DNA of 64,000 nt from positions 682,001 to 746,000 of the forward strand of contig NZ_MTQO01000052.1 in assembly GCF_001984155.1 (NCBI RefSeq), written 5' to 3'. A model generated the notes under the pieces. The model saw only the letters and a program-made list of their open reading frames with translations. It was not told the DNA's origin and searched no databases. Below are positions 8,315 to 17,776 of this stretch, piece by piece. The position numbers and the translations under genes are program-made. The DNA is from Actinosynnema sp. ALI-1.44. GTDB taxonomy: Bacteria > Actinomycetota > Actinomycetes > Mycobacteriales > Pseudonocardiaceae. Every line of letters begins with the position of its first letter. The first letter of the stretch is position 1.

Positions 8315-9751
8315 ATGATTCGCGGCGTGAACTTGTCCAAGCCCGGCCCGTTGCACGTGGACAGCGGGCACGCCGCCGCACTGCTCGACCAAGCGTCCGT
8401 ATTGGCCGTACAGCACTACCGGGAAGTCGCCGACGGCCCGGTCACGCCACCGTCCGACATCGCCGCGGTCCGTGAACGGCTTGCCGCATACGACTTCGAG
8501 ACCCCGCACGCGCCCGGTGATCTGCTCGCCGACGTGATGGACCTGCTGCGCGCGGGAATGGTGCACACGAGCCATCCACGCTACTTCGGCTTGTTCAACC
8601 CCGCGCCCACCTGGTGGGGCGTGACCGGGGAGCTGCTGTCGGCGGCGGCCAATCCGCAGCTGGCGGCGTACCTGCACGCGTGGGCGCCCGTGGAGGTCGA
8701 ACGGCACGTGCTTCGGTTCCTCGCCGACAGGCTTGGATTGCCGGCGGGAAGCACGGGCTCGTTCACGGTCGGCGGTTCGGAAGCGAACCAGACAGCGGTC
8801 ATCGTCGCGTTGACCAAACGCTGGCCCGAATACGCCGACCACGGCGTCACCGCGGTCCCGGGCCGTCCGCTGCTGTACGCCTCCGCCGAGAGCCACCTCG
8901 CGTGGGTCAAGATCGCGCACATGGCGGGGCTGGGTCGCCAGGCGGTACGGCTCGTACCGGTCGACGCCGCGCACCGCATGGACGTGGACCAGCTGCGCGC
9001 CATGATCGACACGGACACGGCGGCGGGTCACGAACCGTTCCTGCTCGTCGCCACAGCGGGCACGACCGGCGCAGGCGCGCTGGATCCTCTGCCCGATCTG
9101 GTCGCGCTCGCCCGGCGACGAGGGCTGTACCTGCACGTGGACGCCGCCTGGGGCGGTGCGGTCGCGTTGTCGGACCGGCTGCGGCCGTTGCTGTCCGGAG
9201 TGGAATCCGCGGACAGTGTCACAGTGGACGCCCACAAGTGGATGTCCGCGCCCATGGGCGCCGGGATGTTCTTGACCCCGCACGCCGAGGCGCTCAGCGC
9301 GAGCTTCGACGTGCGCACGGCGTACATGCCCGACGCGGTGGACGGCACGCCCGACCCGTACTCGTCCAGTGTGCAGTGGTCCCGCCGGTTCATCGGGCTG
9401 AAGGTCTTCCTGTCACTGGCCGGGTCGGGCCGCCCGGCGTTCGCGCGCCAACTGGAACGCGACGTCGAACTGGGCGAACTGCTCGCCTCCAGGCTGGCCG
9501 GACGTGGGTGGCTGCGGATCAACGACACACCTCTGCCGGTCGTCTGCGTGGCGAACCCGGACGTCGACAGCCCCACGTGGCACGCCGCCGTCGCGGCCGA
9601 GGTCGTCCGGCGTGGCCACGCGTGGGTCAGCGCGCTCCGGCTCGACGGGCGCCCGGCCATCCGGCTCTGCGTGACCAGCTACCGCACGACCGAAGCTGAC
9701 ATCGACCTGGTCGCAGCCGAGTTGGACAAGTGCCGTGCCATGCACACCTGA
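8315..9751 (+). CDS. PLP-dependent group II amino-acid decarboxylase
   Basis: A 478-residue fold-type I PLP enzyme of the aromatic-amino-acid/glutamate/diaminobutyrate decarboxylase family. The PLP lysine is in DAHKWMSAPMG. Other family signatures are HPRYFGLFNP, GSFTVGGSEANQTA, the substrate-side HVDAAWGG and ATAGTTGAGALDP. The substrate cannot be read from the sequence; tryptophan, tyrosine, DOPA and 2,4-diaminobutyrate are all possible. ATG at 8315 is used; GTG at 8327 is an alternative start twelve bases in. It converges on the dhb operon with a 34-base gap. It is not iron-boxed, so a role in the siderophore pathway is not supported directly. Confidence 0.9.
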   Translation: MIRGVNLSKPGPLHVDSGHAAALLDQASVLAVQHYREVADGPVTPPSDIAAVRERLAAYDFETPHAPGDLLADVMDLLRAGMVHTSHPRYFGLFNPAPTWWGVTGELLSAAANPQLAAYLHAWAPVEVERHVLRFLADRLGLPAGSTGSFTVGGSEANQTAVIVALTKRWPEYADHGVTAVPGRPLLYASAESHLAWVKIAHMAGLGRQAVRLVPVDAAHRMDVDQLRAMIDTDTAAGHEPFLLVATAGTTGAGALDPLPDLVALARRRGLYLHVDAAWGGAVALSDRLRPLLSGVESADSVTVDAHKWMSAPMGAGMFLTPHAEALSASFDVRTAYMPDAVDGTPDPYSSSVQWSRRFIGLKVFLSLAGSGRPAFARQLERDVELGELLASRLAGRGWLRINDTPLPVVCVANPDVDSPTWHAAVAAEVVRRGHAWVSALRLDGRPAIRLCVTSYRTTEADIDLVAAELDKCRAMHT

Positions 9752-9785
9752 CACCCGGGGTACGGTCGCAGCGTCGAGGCGATGT

Positions 9786-10028
9786 CTACGAGCCGGCCGT
9801 CCGGCTGTGCTGAGCCGACAGCAGCGTACGCCAGTTGGCCAGCGTCGGCTCCTCGGCCAGTTCGATGAAGCTGACCTCGACCCCCGACTCGCGCCACGCA
9901 TCCACAAGGGACATGATCCGGATCGAGTCGAGCCCGTGGTCGAGCAGGTTGTCGTCGTCCGCGAGCTGGTCGGCCGGAATCCCCAGCAGGTCGGCCAGCT
10001 GTGCCCGCAGCGTCCGCTCGTCGATCAT
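9786..10028 (-). CDS. Free-standing aryl carrier protein
   Basis: An 80-residue carrier protein with the phosphopantetheine site [10 protein letters not shown]; the Ser of GLDS is modified. The motif is that of the C-terminal ArCP domain of EntB/DhbB rather than of an ordinary peptidyl carrier (GGDS/GGHS). DhbE would load 2,3-dihydroxybenzoate onto it, and the first C domain of the 3259-aa NRPS would take it. The ATG at 10028 overlaps the stop of the isochorismatase gene (ATGA), which decides the start; an ATG six codons upstream is also open. In EntB and DhbB the isochorismatase and ArCP are one protein; here they are separate. It is the last gene of the operon starting at dhbA. Confidence 0.92.
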   Translation of the reverse strand: MIDERTLRAQLADLLGIPADQLADDDNLLDHGLDSIRIMSLVDAWRESGVEVSFIELAEEPTLANWRTLLSAQHSRTAGS

Positions 10029-10690
10029 GCCTGTTTCCCTTCCCATGTGGACAGCAGATCACCCGTCGTGGTGACGACACCGCAGCGATTGGCCACGTAG
10101 CGGATGGCCATGTCGTGGTCGGCGCGGGAGAAGTCCGCGACCGCGTCGGCCACGAAGAACGACTGGATGTCACGCATGAACGCGTCGGCCGCCGTCATCA
10201 TGCAGCCGATGTGCGCATAGATGCCCGTGATCACCAGCTGGTCCCGGTCGTTGCCCGCCAGGACCTCGCTCAGCGTCGTGCGGTGGAAGGCGTTGTATCG
10301 CCACTTCGTCATGTGGATGTCCCCATCGGACGGTCCGATGTCCGCGAAGATGGCCGCGTCCTGCGGGTCCGCGCCGATGCCCTTGCCCCACATGTCCAGT
10401 TGCAGGCCGCGCTCGTCGGTCGACTGGCCGCCCGGCTGCGCCGAGTAGACCACCGGGATCCCCAGCACGCGGGCGCGTTCGGCCAGCCGCCTGACGTTGG
10501 CGACCAGCTCGGTCACCGGGGACGCGCCGGGGGTGAACGCGCGCAGGAAGTAGTTCTGCATGTCGTGCACGAGCAGCACGGCCCTGTCCGCGTCCAGTGT
10601 CCACTCGACACGGTTGACCGGCAGGTCGGCCGGGACGGGCATGGGGTACGGCTCGATCGCGGGCAGGCCGCGTGTCTTCGTGGTGATCAC
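10025..10690 (-). CDS. dhbB: Isochorismatase (isochorismate lyase domain only)
   Basis: Hydrolyses the vinyl ether of isochorismate to 2,3-dihydro-2,3-dihydroxybenzoate and pyruvate, the second step of DHB synthesis. The 221-residue protein has the isochorismatase start [13 protein letters not shown] with the catalytic Asp, followed by [18 protein letters not shown]-like [12 protein letters not shown] and [14 protein letters not shown]. It matches only the N-terminal domain of EntB/DhbB (about 285-310 aa); the carrier domain is the next gene. The GTG start overlaps the dhbE stop (GTGA). The gene symbol refers to the equivalent domain. Confidence 0.95.
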   Translation of the reverse strand: MITTKTRGLPAIEPYPMPVPADLPVNRVEWTLDADRAVLLVHDMQNYFLRAFTPGASPVTELVANVRRLAERARVLGIPVVYSAQPGGQSTDERGLQLDMWGKGIGADPQDAAIFADIGPSDGDIHMTKWRYNAFHRTTLSEVLAGNDRDQLVITGIYAHIGCMMTAADAFMRDIQSFFVADAVADFSRADHDMAIRYVANRCGVVTTTGDLLSTWEGKQA

Positions 10691-12285
10691 CGCGCTTCGA
10701 GTCCTTCCTTGATCGCCTGCGCCAGTGCACGCCTGGAGGTCTTGCCCACTCCGGTGTACGGGAACTCGTCGACCAGCTCGATCCTGTCAGGGATCTTGAA
10801 CGCCGCCAATCCCCTCTCGCGCAGGAACTTCCGCAGTTGCGCCGCGCTGGGCTCGGGCGAGCGCGGGATCACGAACGCGCACGTGCGCTCGCCGAGTTGG
10901 GGGTCCTCGATCCCGACCAGCACCGCGTCGTGCACGCCTTCGTGCGCCAGCAGGTGGTTCTCGACCTCTTCGGCCGCGACCTTCTCACCGCCGCGGTTGA
11001 TCTGGTCCTTCACCCGCCCCGACACGATGATATGCCCGGACGGCAGCCGCCGCACCAGGTCGCCGGTCCGGTAGAAACCGTCCGAAGTGAACGCGGTCGC
11101 GTTGTGCTCGTCCGCGCGGTAGTAGCCGCGGATGGTGTACGGCCCGCGCGTCAGCAGCTGGCCGACCTCGCCGGGCGCGACCTCCACGTCGTCGGCGTCG
11201 ACAACCCGGATCTCGTCGTGCGGCGAAATCGGTGTGCCCTGGGTCGTGGTGACGAGCTCGAACGAGTCGTCGTCACGGGTGTAGTTGACCAGTCCCTCGG
11301 CCATTCCGAACACCTGCTGCAGGTCGCAGCCCAGTTCCGGCCCGACCCGCCTGGCGGCCTCGTCGGCCAGCCGCGCGCCGCCGACCTGGAGTATCTCCAT
11401 ACTCGACAGGTCGAACCGCTGGCGGGCCGGTGAATCCATCCACAGCAACGCGATCGGCGGCACCACACCGGTGATCGTCACGCGTTCCTTCTCGATCAAC
11501 GGGAACGCGACGTCCGGACTCGGCGCCGGGGTCAGCACGATCCGTGCGCCCGCGTGCAGCGCGCCGAGCACGCCCGGTGAGCTCAACGTGAAGTTGTGCG
11601 AGACGGGCAGCGTCGCCATGTAGACGGACTCGGCCGTCAGGCCGCAGATCTCAGCGCTTTCCCGCACGCTGTACAGGTAGTCGTCGTGGGTGCGGGGAAT
11701 CAGCTTCGGCACACCCGTGCTGCCGCCGGAGAGGTTGAGGAACGCGACCTCGTCGGCGCGCACTTCCGGCAGCGGGCCCGATGTGTCGGCCGGGACGCTG
11801 TCCAGCGCACGGAACTCACCGGGGTCGCCCGCGACCAGGACGTGCTTGAGGTCGGGGATCCGGGCCGCGAGCGTCCGGTAGTCGAACCCGCCGAACCTGT
11901 CGGCGATCACGTAGGCGACGGCGTCGGTGAACCGGCAGAAGTACTCGATCTCGCTGTGCCGGTGCGCGGGCAACGCGAACACGGGCAGCGCGCCGATCCG
12001 GAACAACCCGAACACCACTTCGAAGAACTCGGCGACGTTCGGCAGCTGCACCACGACCCGGTCGCCCTTGCCGATGCCCAGCGCCAGCAGGCCGTGCGCC
12101 ATGCGGGTCGCGCGCTCGTCCAGCTCGCGATACGTCCAGCGGTCGTCCCCACCGACCACGGCGGTCCGTGAGCCGTGCTCGGCGGCCCGTTCGGCGAGGA
12201 AGTCGCCCAGCGTCTGGCCCTGCCAGTACCCGAGTTCCCGGTAGCGTTCGGCGAATTCCGGCGGCCAGGCAACGAAGTCGGTCAT
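10687..12285 (-). CDS. dhbE: 2,3-dihydroxybenzoate-AMP ligase
   Basis: Stand-alone adenylation enzyme (532 aa) that activates 2,3-dihydroxybenzoate with ATP and loads the aryl carrier protein. The P-loop is [14 protein letters not shown]; the A5 region is [15 protein letters not shown]; the hinge/lysine region is [14 protein letters not shown] and the catalytic C-terminal Lys is in [10 protein letters not shown]. The pocket segment [10 protein letters not shown] has Ser where salicylate-specific enzymes (YbtE, MbtA) have Cys, which points to DHB. The presence of a dhbA homologue agrees with this. The ATG start overlaps the dhbC stop (ATGA). Confidence 0.96.
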   Translation of the reverse strand: MTDFVAWPPEFAERYRELGYWQGQTLGDFLAERAAEHGSRTAVVGGDDRWTYRELDERATRMAHGLLALGIGKGDRVVVQLPNVAEFFEVVFGLFRIGALPVFALPAHRHSEIEYFCRFTDAVAYVIADRFGGFDYRTLAARIPDLKHVLVAGDPGEFRALDSVPADTSGPLPEVRADEVAFLNLSGGSTGVPKLIPRTHDDYLYSVRESAEICGLTAESVYMATLPVSHNFTLSSPGVLGALHAGARIVLTPAPSPDVAFPLIEKERVTITGVVPPIALLWMDSPARQRFDLSSMEILQVGGARLADEAARRVGPELGCDLQQVFGMAEGLVNYTRDDDSFELVTTTQGTPISPHDEIRVVDADDVEVAPGEVGQLLTRGPYTIRGYYRADEHNATAFTSDGFYRTGDLVRRLPSGHIIVSGRVKDQINRGGEKVAAEEVENHLLAHEGVHDAVLVGIEDPQLGERTCAFVIPRSPEPSAAQLRKFLRERGLAAFKIPDRIELVDEFPYTGVGKTSRRALAQAIKEGLEAR

Positions 12286-13409
12286 GTGAGGTCACCTAAG
12301 CCGATCGCGTTGAGGAAGGTGCGGAACTTGGCGGTGGTCTCGGCGAGTTCCTTGTCCGGGTCGGACCCCGCGACGATCCCGGCGCCCGCGTACAGCCGCA
12401 GCGAGGTGCCGTCGACCACGCCGCAGCGCAGCGCGATCGCCCATTCCCCGTCGCCGGAGGCGTCGGTCCAGCCGACCAGTCCGGTGTAGAAGCCGCGGTC
12501 GAACGGTTCGAGCTCGCCGATCAGCGCACGCGCGGGCTCGGTCGGGGTGCCGCAGACAGCGGGTGTCGGGTGCAGCGCGATCGCGAGGTCCAAAGCGGAC
12601 ACACCGGGCAACGGCTCCGCGGTGATCAAAGTGGACAGGTGCCACATGGTTCTTGTCGGCAGCAACTCCGGCGTCGGCGGCACGGCGACGCGCGCGCACA
12701 GCGGGGCCAGGCCCTCAGCCACTGCCTTGACGACGACCTCGTGCTCGTGCCGGTCTTTTTCCGAGACCAGCAGCCCGGTCGCGTTGCGGCCGTCCTGCAC
12801 CGGATCGGCGTGCCGCGGCGCCGAACCCGCCAGCGGGTTGGCCGTCACGAGTCCGTTGCGGCGCGACACCAGCAGCTCAGGGCTCGCACCGACGAGTGAT
12901 CCCGCGCCCACGTCCGTGGCGAACGTGTAGCCGTAGGGGTCACGGGCGATGAGGCGTTCCAGCAGCTTGCCCGTCAGCACCGGCCGGTCGGAGCGCAGGT
13001 CGAGCACGCGGGCCAGCACGACCTTGCTCAACTGCTTCGAGCGGATGCGTTCCAACGCCTCTCGGACACCGGCGACGTACCCGTCCCGGCTGTCGTCGGC
13101 GCCGGAGAAGTCCGGCCGGTCCAGCGTGCCGAGCGTGGGCGTGGCCATGTGCCACGGCTGGCCGTGCCGCACCGACGGGTACAGGCCGAGCCGGGCCGGT
13201 GCCGTGCGGGCGAACGGAACCGCGCCTGCCAGGACGCCGCCTGAGGCGAGTTGTGCCTGTTTGGCGGCGGCGATGGTCGTGTGGACCGCGCTCGGCTCGT
13301 CGGCGAGCACCACACCAGCGGGCGACGACAGGAAGAACGCCCCCGGCTGGTAGTCGCTGAGCAGCTCGGCGGGAGCCGCCGCGGTGACGTCGGCGTGCAT
13401 GGTGGGCAC
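12282..13409 (-). CDS. dhbC: Isochorismate synthase
   Basis: Converts chorismate to isochorismate, the entry to DHB. The 375-residue protein has the chorismate-binding C-terminal region: [30 protein letters not shown], the helix with [35 protein letters not shown] and the final [19 protein letters not shown]. These include the acidic metal-binding residues. Start: GTG at 13409 has a GGGAG site nine bases upstream; ATG at 13400 is the alternative. The gene lies 45 bases after dhbA with no promoter-like features between, so it belongs to the same iron-box operon. Confidence 0.95.
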   Translation of the reverse strand: MPTMHADVTAAAPAELLSDYQPGAFFLSSPAGVVLADEPSAVHTTIAAAKQAQLASGGVLAGAVPFARTAPARLGLYPSVRHGQPWHMATPTLGTLDRPDFSGADDSRDGYVAGVREALERIRSKQLSKVVLARVLDLRSDRPVLTGKLLERLIARDPYGYTFATDVGAGSLVGASPELLVSRRNGLVTANPLAGSAPRHADPVQDGRNATGLLVSEKDRHEHEVVVKAVAEGLAPLCARVAVPPTPELLPTRTMWHLSTLITAEPLPGVSALDLAIALHPTPAVCGTPTEPARALIGELEPFDRGFYTGLVGWTDASGDGEWAIALRCGVVDGTSLRLYAGAGIVAGSDPDKELAETTAKFRTFLNAIGLGDLT

Positions 13410-13454
13410 TGGAGAGCGCTCCCTTGTATTTTCGAATAGAGCAGGGTCAAAACG

Positions 13455-14252
13455 TCAGGCACGGAGGGTGGCCCCGCCGTCCACGTACAGGTCGTGCATG
13501 GTGATGTGCCTGGCCCGCTCGGAGACCAGGAAGAGCACGGCTTCGGCGATGTCGTCGGGCTCGGCCAGCCTGCCGAGCGGGATGCCGACCCGGAAGTCGG
13601 GCAGGGACCCGGCCACGACGCCCGCGACCGCCTCGTCGGCGCTGCGGTCCTCGGGCCACAACGCGCGCTGCATGTCGGTGTCGGTCGAGCCGGGCGAGAC
13701 GATGTTGCAGCGGATCCCGTACTCGGCCAGTTCGAGGCCGAGACACCGGGTGAACATGGTCGCGGCGGCCTTCGACGCGGCGTAGGCGGCCATCCGCTTG
13801 CGTGGCACACCGGCGGCGTTGGAGCCGACTGTGACGATGCTGCCCGAGCGGCGCGGCACCATCCGCTGGGCGACCTCACGGGCGGTCACGAAAACGGCGT
13901 TCGAGTTGACGGCGAACGTCTCGTCCCAGTCGGCGTCGGCCATGTCGAGCACCAGGCCCGGTCTCAGCACACCGGCGACGTTGACCAGGATGCCGATCGG
14001 ACCGAGCTCGGTCTCGACGGACTCGACGACCGCAGCGACAGCGGCTCGGTCGGACACGTCCGCGGGGTAGGCGCGGACGGTATGGCCTTCGGCCCGAAGC
14101 TTGCCGACGGTCTCGATCAGTGGTTGCTCGAGCCGGTCGACGGCAGCGACGGCCACCCCGCTTTCGAGGAGCTTGCGCGTCACGGCGGCACCTATGCCCC
14201 GGGCCGCGCCGGTGACCAGAGCAACCACGTGATCGGTAGCGGACTGTGTCAC
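13455..14252 (-). CDS. dhbA: 2,3-dihydro-2,3-dihydroxybenzoate dehydrogenase
   Basis: NAD-dependent short-chain dehydrogenase (265 aa) that makes 2,3-dihydroxybenzoate, the last step before activation. Rossmann motif [12 protein letters not shown] at the N-terminus, the SDR NVAG motif in [11 protein letters not shown], and catalytic Ser, Tyr and Lys in VTVGSNAAG and [10 protein letters not shown]. The start is GTG at 14252 because a strong GAGAGGAG ribosome site sits just upstream (about 14259-14266). An ATG further out at 14303 would put 17 extra residues on the usual N-terminus and would start close to the iron box. First gene of the operon dhbA-C-E-B-ArCP. Confidence 0.94.
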   Translation of the reverse strand: MTQSATDHVVALVTGAARGIGAAVTRKLLESGVAVAAVDRLEQPLIETVGKLRAEGHTVRAYPADVSDRAAVAAVVESVETELGPIGILVNVAGVLRPGLVLDMADADWDETFAVNSNAVFVTAREVAQRMVPRRSGSIVTVGSNAAGVPRKRMAAYAASKAAATMFTRCLGLELAEYGIRCNIVSPGSTDTDMQRALWPEDRSADEAVAGVVAGSLPDFRVGIPLGRLAEPDDIAEAVLFLVSERARHITMHDLYVDGGATLRA

Positions 14253-14311
14253 CAGGTTCTCCTCTCCCAGGCGAGCGGCCCAACTGGACGCGTTCCCGGT
14301 CAAGAATCACC

Positions 14312-14330
14312 TTAGGTGAGTCTTACCTAA
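14312..14330 (-). promoter_or_regulatory. Iron box (DtxR/IdeR/DmdR operator) upstream of dhbA
   Basis: The 19-bp sequence TTAGGTGAGTCTTACCTAA is a near-palindrome and matches the IdeR/DmdR consensus TTAGGTTAGGCTAACCTAA at most positions, including both outer TTAGGT/ACCTAA arms. It lies 60 bases upstream of the dhbA GTG and just after the end of the ABC transporter operon. Iron-loaded repressor would shut off DHB synthesis. Also the likely end of the upstream transcript. Confidence 0.88.
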
Positions 14331-14346
14331 GTACTCAATGCCTACC

Positions 14347-16101
14347 TCAGTTGCGAACACCACGTATACCCGTCCAGCTCCACCACAGATCGGCATAACG
14401 CCCACCGGCCGCGAGCAGTTCGTCATGCGAACCGGACTCCACGACCACGCCCTTGTCGAGCACCAGGACCCGATCGGCCCGTTCGGCCTGGGTGAGCCGG
14501 TGCGCGACCACCAGCGTCGTACGCCCAGAAGTCGCCGCGTCCGCCGCGTCCTCCAGCACACGCGCGCCCGCACTGCCCGCCTCGGCCGTGGCCTCGTCGA
14601 GCACCGCGACCATCGGATCAGCCAGCACGAGCCTGGCCAAGGCCAACTGCTGTGCCTGCGCGGCGGTCAGTTCGTGTGCGCCCTCACCGACCTGGGTCGC
14701 GGGGCCGTCGGGCAACGCGTTCACCCAACCGGTCGCGCCCACGACATCGAGCGCGGCAAGGACCTCGTCATCGGAGGCGTCGTCACGGGCGAGCCGGACG
14801 TCGTCGAGCAGCGTCCCGTCGAAGACGTGCACTTCCTGGCTGAGCAGGGCGATGTGCCGCCGGACGCGGGCCTCGCCGATGTCGGCGAGGTCGAAGCCGC
14901 CGAGCTTCACCACACCGCTCACCGGTTCCAGCACACCCGCCGCGATCCCCGCGAGCGTCGTCTTCCCGGCGCCGCTGGCGCCCACCAGCGCGACCCGTTC
15001 GCCCGGTTCCAGCCGCAACGACACGTCGTGCAGCACAGCCGGCCCGTCGTAGTGGTGGGTGATCCCGTGCACCTCCAGGCTCGCGGCGGCCGGTTCACGC
15101 GGGTTGTCCGGGTCCGCGGGCGGATCGAGGGACGCGACACCGGCGAGACGTGCCATGCTCGCGCCCGCGGACTGGATCTCGTCGAACTCCATGATCAGGA
15201 ACCCGACGGGGTTGAACAGCCGGTGGAAGTACAACGCCGCCGCGGTCACCGCGCCGACGGTCGCCATGTCCCCGCGTACCAACAGGAACCCGACAACGAG
15301 CACAGCCGTGAGACCGACGAACTCCGCGCGGTTGTTGCGCGAGGCGAACCTCGTGAACAGGCGGAACACGTCCATCGACAGGTTCATCGCCGACGCCGAC
15401 CGGTCGGTGAGGCGGTCGATGTGCGCGTCCTCCAGCCGGTGTGCCCGAACGGTCGCCTTGCCGCGCAACGAACTCGCCAGCGCCTGGGTGCGTTCGCCGA
15501 TCGCGATGCGTTCCTTGGCGTAGTACGGGCCGGAACGCGGCAGGTACCACCGCAGGGCGATCACGTACATGGGCGCGGCGACCAATCCGGCGAGACCGAG
15601 TCGCCAGTCCAGCGCGAACAGCCCGGCGCCGGTCAGCGCGATCGTGAAGACGGCCTGCACCAGATCCGGCACGGTCTGCGTGATCGCCCTGGTCACCGCG
15701 GACACGTCGTCACCGGCCCTGGCCAGCAGATCACCGATGCCGACCTTCTCCAACGCGCTCGAGGGCAGGTGCAACGCGCGGTCGAGCACCCGCTCCCGGA
15801 TGCGCGCGAGGACAGTCTCACCAACGCGCGCAACCAGTGTCGTGCCGATACCGACCAGCACCCCCGCGACCAGCGCGGCGCCGACGAGCACAGCGACGAT
15901 GCCGACGATCCGCCCGGCCCCGGCGCCCGCGGTCACGTCGTCGACGAGCACACCGATCATCCACGGCGCGATGAGTCCCGCGCCGCTGGCCGCCAGCATC
16001 ACCAGCAGCGCGACCGTCGAGAGCTTGCGCTGGCGCAGCAGTTCCGCGCGCAGCAGCGCCCAGGTCTGTTTGGGTGTCGAGACAGGCAGCAGGTCGCTCA
16101 A
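14347..16101 (-). CDS. ABC transporter half (TMD-NBD), catalytic partner of a heterodimer
   Basis: A 584-residue type IV (exporter-fold) half-transporter: about six membrane segments in residues 20-320, then an ATPase domain. Walker A GASGAGKTT, Walker B with catalytic Glu (AVLDEATA) and the H-loop (VVAHRLTQ) are intact. The signature motif is degenerate, ELTAAQAQQ instead of LSGGQ. Its partner, encoded immediately upstream with an ATGA overlap, has the opposite defects, so the two should form one working and one dead ATP site. Either siderophore export or, as for mycobacterial IrtAB and YbtPQ, uptake with this fold is possible. Last gene of the transport operon. Confidence 0.9.
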   Translation of the reverse strand: MSDLLPVSTPKQTWALLRAELLRQRKLSTVALLVMLAASGAGLIAPWMIGVLVDDVTAGAGAGRIVGIVAVLVGAALVAGVLVGIGTTLVARVGETVLARIRERVLDRALHLPSSALEKVGIGDLLARAGDDVSAVTRAITQTVPDLVQAVFTIALTGAGLFALDWRLGLAGLVAAPMYVIALRWYLPRSGPYYAKERIAIGERTQALASSLRGKATVRAHRLEDAHIDRLTDRSASAMNLSMDVFRLFTRFASRNNRAEFVGLTAVLVVGFLLVRGDMATVGAVTAAALYFHRLFNPVGFLIMEFDEIQSAGASMARLAGVASLDPPADPDNPREPAAASLEVHGITHHYDGPAVLHDVSLRLEPGERVALVGASGAGKTTLAGIAAGVLEPVSGVVKLGGFDLADIGEARVRRHIALLSQEVHVFDGTLLDDVRLARDDASDDEVLAALDVVGATGWVNALPDGPATQVGEGAHELTAAQAQQLALARLVLADPMVAVLDEATAEAGSAGARVLEDAADAATSGRTTLVVAHRLTQAERADRVLVLDKGVVVESGSHDELLAAGGRYADLWWSWTGIRGVRN

Positions 16102-17771
16102 CGCAGCACCGCCTTGCGGTAGGTCTCGTCGGTGTCGACGAGTTCCGCGTGCGTGCCCACAGAGGACACCTGGCCCGCGTCGAGCACGATCACCCGGTCC
16201 GCCTTCCCCAGCAGGGCAGGGCTGCTCGTCACGACGAGCGTGCTCTGCCCGGTCCGCTTCGCGGTGAGTCGTTCCGCGATCAGTTCCTCGGTCACCGCGT
16301 CCACCGCGGTCGTCGGGTCGTGCAGCACGAGCACGGGTGGCGCCGCGAGCAACGCCCGCGCCAGCCCGATCCGTTGCCGCTGCCCGCCGGACAGCGAACT
16401 GCCCCGGTCGGTGACGGTGTGGTCGAGACCGGCCGGGTGGACGTCGACGACGTCCTCCGCCGCGGCCGCCGCGACAGCGGCCGACACCTCGTCGTCGCTC
16501 GTCCGCGCACCGCCGGAGATGTTCTCCCGCAACGAGCCCTCGAACAACGCGATGTCGTGCTGCTCGACCAGTACCACGCGCCGCCGTTCATCGATGTCCA
16601 GGTCCGCCGACGGGATCCCGTTGACCAGCACCGCGCCTTCGTGCTCCGGCACCTGGCCCGCCAGCACGGCAAGCAAGGCGTCGGCGTCACGTTGGTCGTA
16701 CGCGACGAGGCCGACCATTTCGTGTGGCGCCACCGCCATGTCCACCGACCGCAACGTCCGGTACGACACCCCTTGCAGCGTCAGCGAAACCTCGGCGGAG
16801 TCGACGGACCGCGTGCCGTGCTCCACGAGCGGCTCCGCGTCCAGCACCGTGGTCAGCCTGGCCGCCGAAGCACGGGAAGTCGCCAGCAGCTGACCGCAGA
16901 AACCCAGTGTCCGCAACGGCTCGGCGATGAACTGGGCCAGACCCATCACAGTCACCAGCTCACCGACAGTCAGACGGCCCGACAACGCGAACCACCCCGC
17001 GAACCCCGCCACCGCCGCCAGGAACAGGCCGCTCGCCGCAGCCGTGACCCCTTGGTAGAGCCCGGTTGTCGTCGCCGCACGCAGGCTCGCCCGCAACGCG
17101 CCCTCGCTGGATGCGCGGTAGCGCGACGCGGCGGTGTGCTGCGCGCCGATCCCCCGCAAGGTGCGCAACCCGCTCACCAGGTCCGTGGCCAACGCCGTCG
17201 TTCGTGCCGCGGCTTCCTGCTGCGCGGCACTGTGCCGAGTCAGCAACGGCGCGACGCGTGTCGTGACAAGCACCAGCAACGGCACACCGACCAACACGCC
17301 AAGGCCAAGCGGCACGTCGATCGTGAGCAGCGCGACGGACGACACGGCGAGCGCGGTGAGCGCGGCGATGCCCATGGCCACCCCCCGGATGACCAGCGCC
17401 GCGCGTTCGGCGTCCGAGGACGCGATCGACAACAGCTCACCCGAACGCATCCCCGTGCGCTCGCCGCGTGGGTCCAGCACCCGTTTGGCCACTTGCACGC
17501 GCAGGTGGTGCATCTCGCGCTCGAACGCGAGCACGGCTTGGCGCGAGCCAAGCCTGTACGCGAACGCGAGCACGGTGAACAACACGGCAAGCCCGGCCAC
17601 CGACCAGGCCAACGCGCCCCAGTCCCCGGTGGCCACGGCCCGGTCGATCACCAGACCGATGGCCACCGGGACGGCGGCTTCCGCTGCCTGGTGTGTCGCC
17701 AGCAAGAGCACACCGACCAGCAGACGGCCCCAATGCCGCCGTACAGCCCCTGCGAGCAGCCCCCTCCGCAT
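16098..17771 (-). CDS. ABC transporter half (TMD-NBD), degenerate partner
   Basis: A 557-residue half-transporter with N-terminal membrane domain (MRRGLLAGAVRRHWGRLL onward) and C-terminal ATPase domain. The Walker A loop is lost (AYDQRDADAL in its place), the catalytic Glu after Walker B is Pro (VLVLHDPTTAVD) and the H-loop His is Ser (VVTSSPALL). The signature LSGGQRQR is perfect. It therefore supplies the signature to the partner's working site but cannot bind and hydrolyse ATP itself. The ATG at 17771 lies five bases after the binding-protein stop. The 3' end overlaps the partner's start by four bases. Confidence 0.9.
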   Translation of the reverse strand: MRRGLLAGAVRRHWGRLLVGVLLLATHQAAEAAVPVAIGLVIDRAVATGDWGALAWSVAGLAVLFTVLAFAYRLGSRQAVLAFEREMHHLRVQVAKRVLDPRGERTGMRSGELLSIASSDAERAALVIRGVAMGIAALTALAVSSVALLTIDVPLGLGVLVGVPLLVLVTTRVAPLLTRHSAAQQEAAARTTALATDLVSGLRTLRGIGAQHTAASRYRASSEGALRASLRAATTTGLYQGVTAAASGLFLAAVAGFAGWFALSGRLTVGELVTVMGLAQFIAEPLRTLGFCGQLLATSRASAARLTTVLDAEPLVEHGTRSVDSAEVSLTLQGVSYRTLRSVDMAVAPHEMVGLVAYDQRDADALLAVLAGQVPEHEGAVLVNGIPSADLDIDERRRVVLVEQHDIALFEGSLRENISGGARTSDDEVSAAVAAAAAEDVVDVHPAGLDHTVTDRGSSLSGGQRQRIGLARALLAAPPVLVLHDPTTAVDAVTEELIAERLTAKRTGQSTLVVTSSPALLGKADRVIVLDAGQVSSVGTHAELVDTDETYRKAVLR

Positions 17772-17776
17772 AGGGC

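Noticed and set aside
8315-9751. Including the PLP decarboxylase in the siderophore pathway.
   Set aside because: It is convergent with the dhb operon, has no iron box and its substrate is unknown.
14347-17771. Naming the ABC pair irtA/irtB.
   Set aside because: The IrtA siderophore-interaction domain is absent (it is a separate gene at 21777), and direction of transport cannot be decided.
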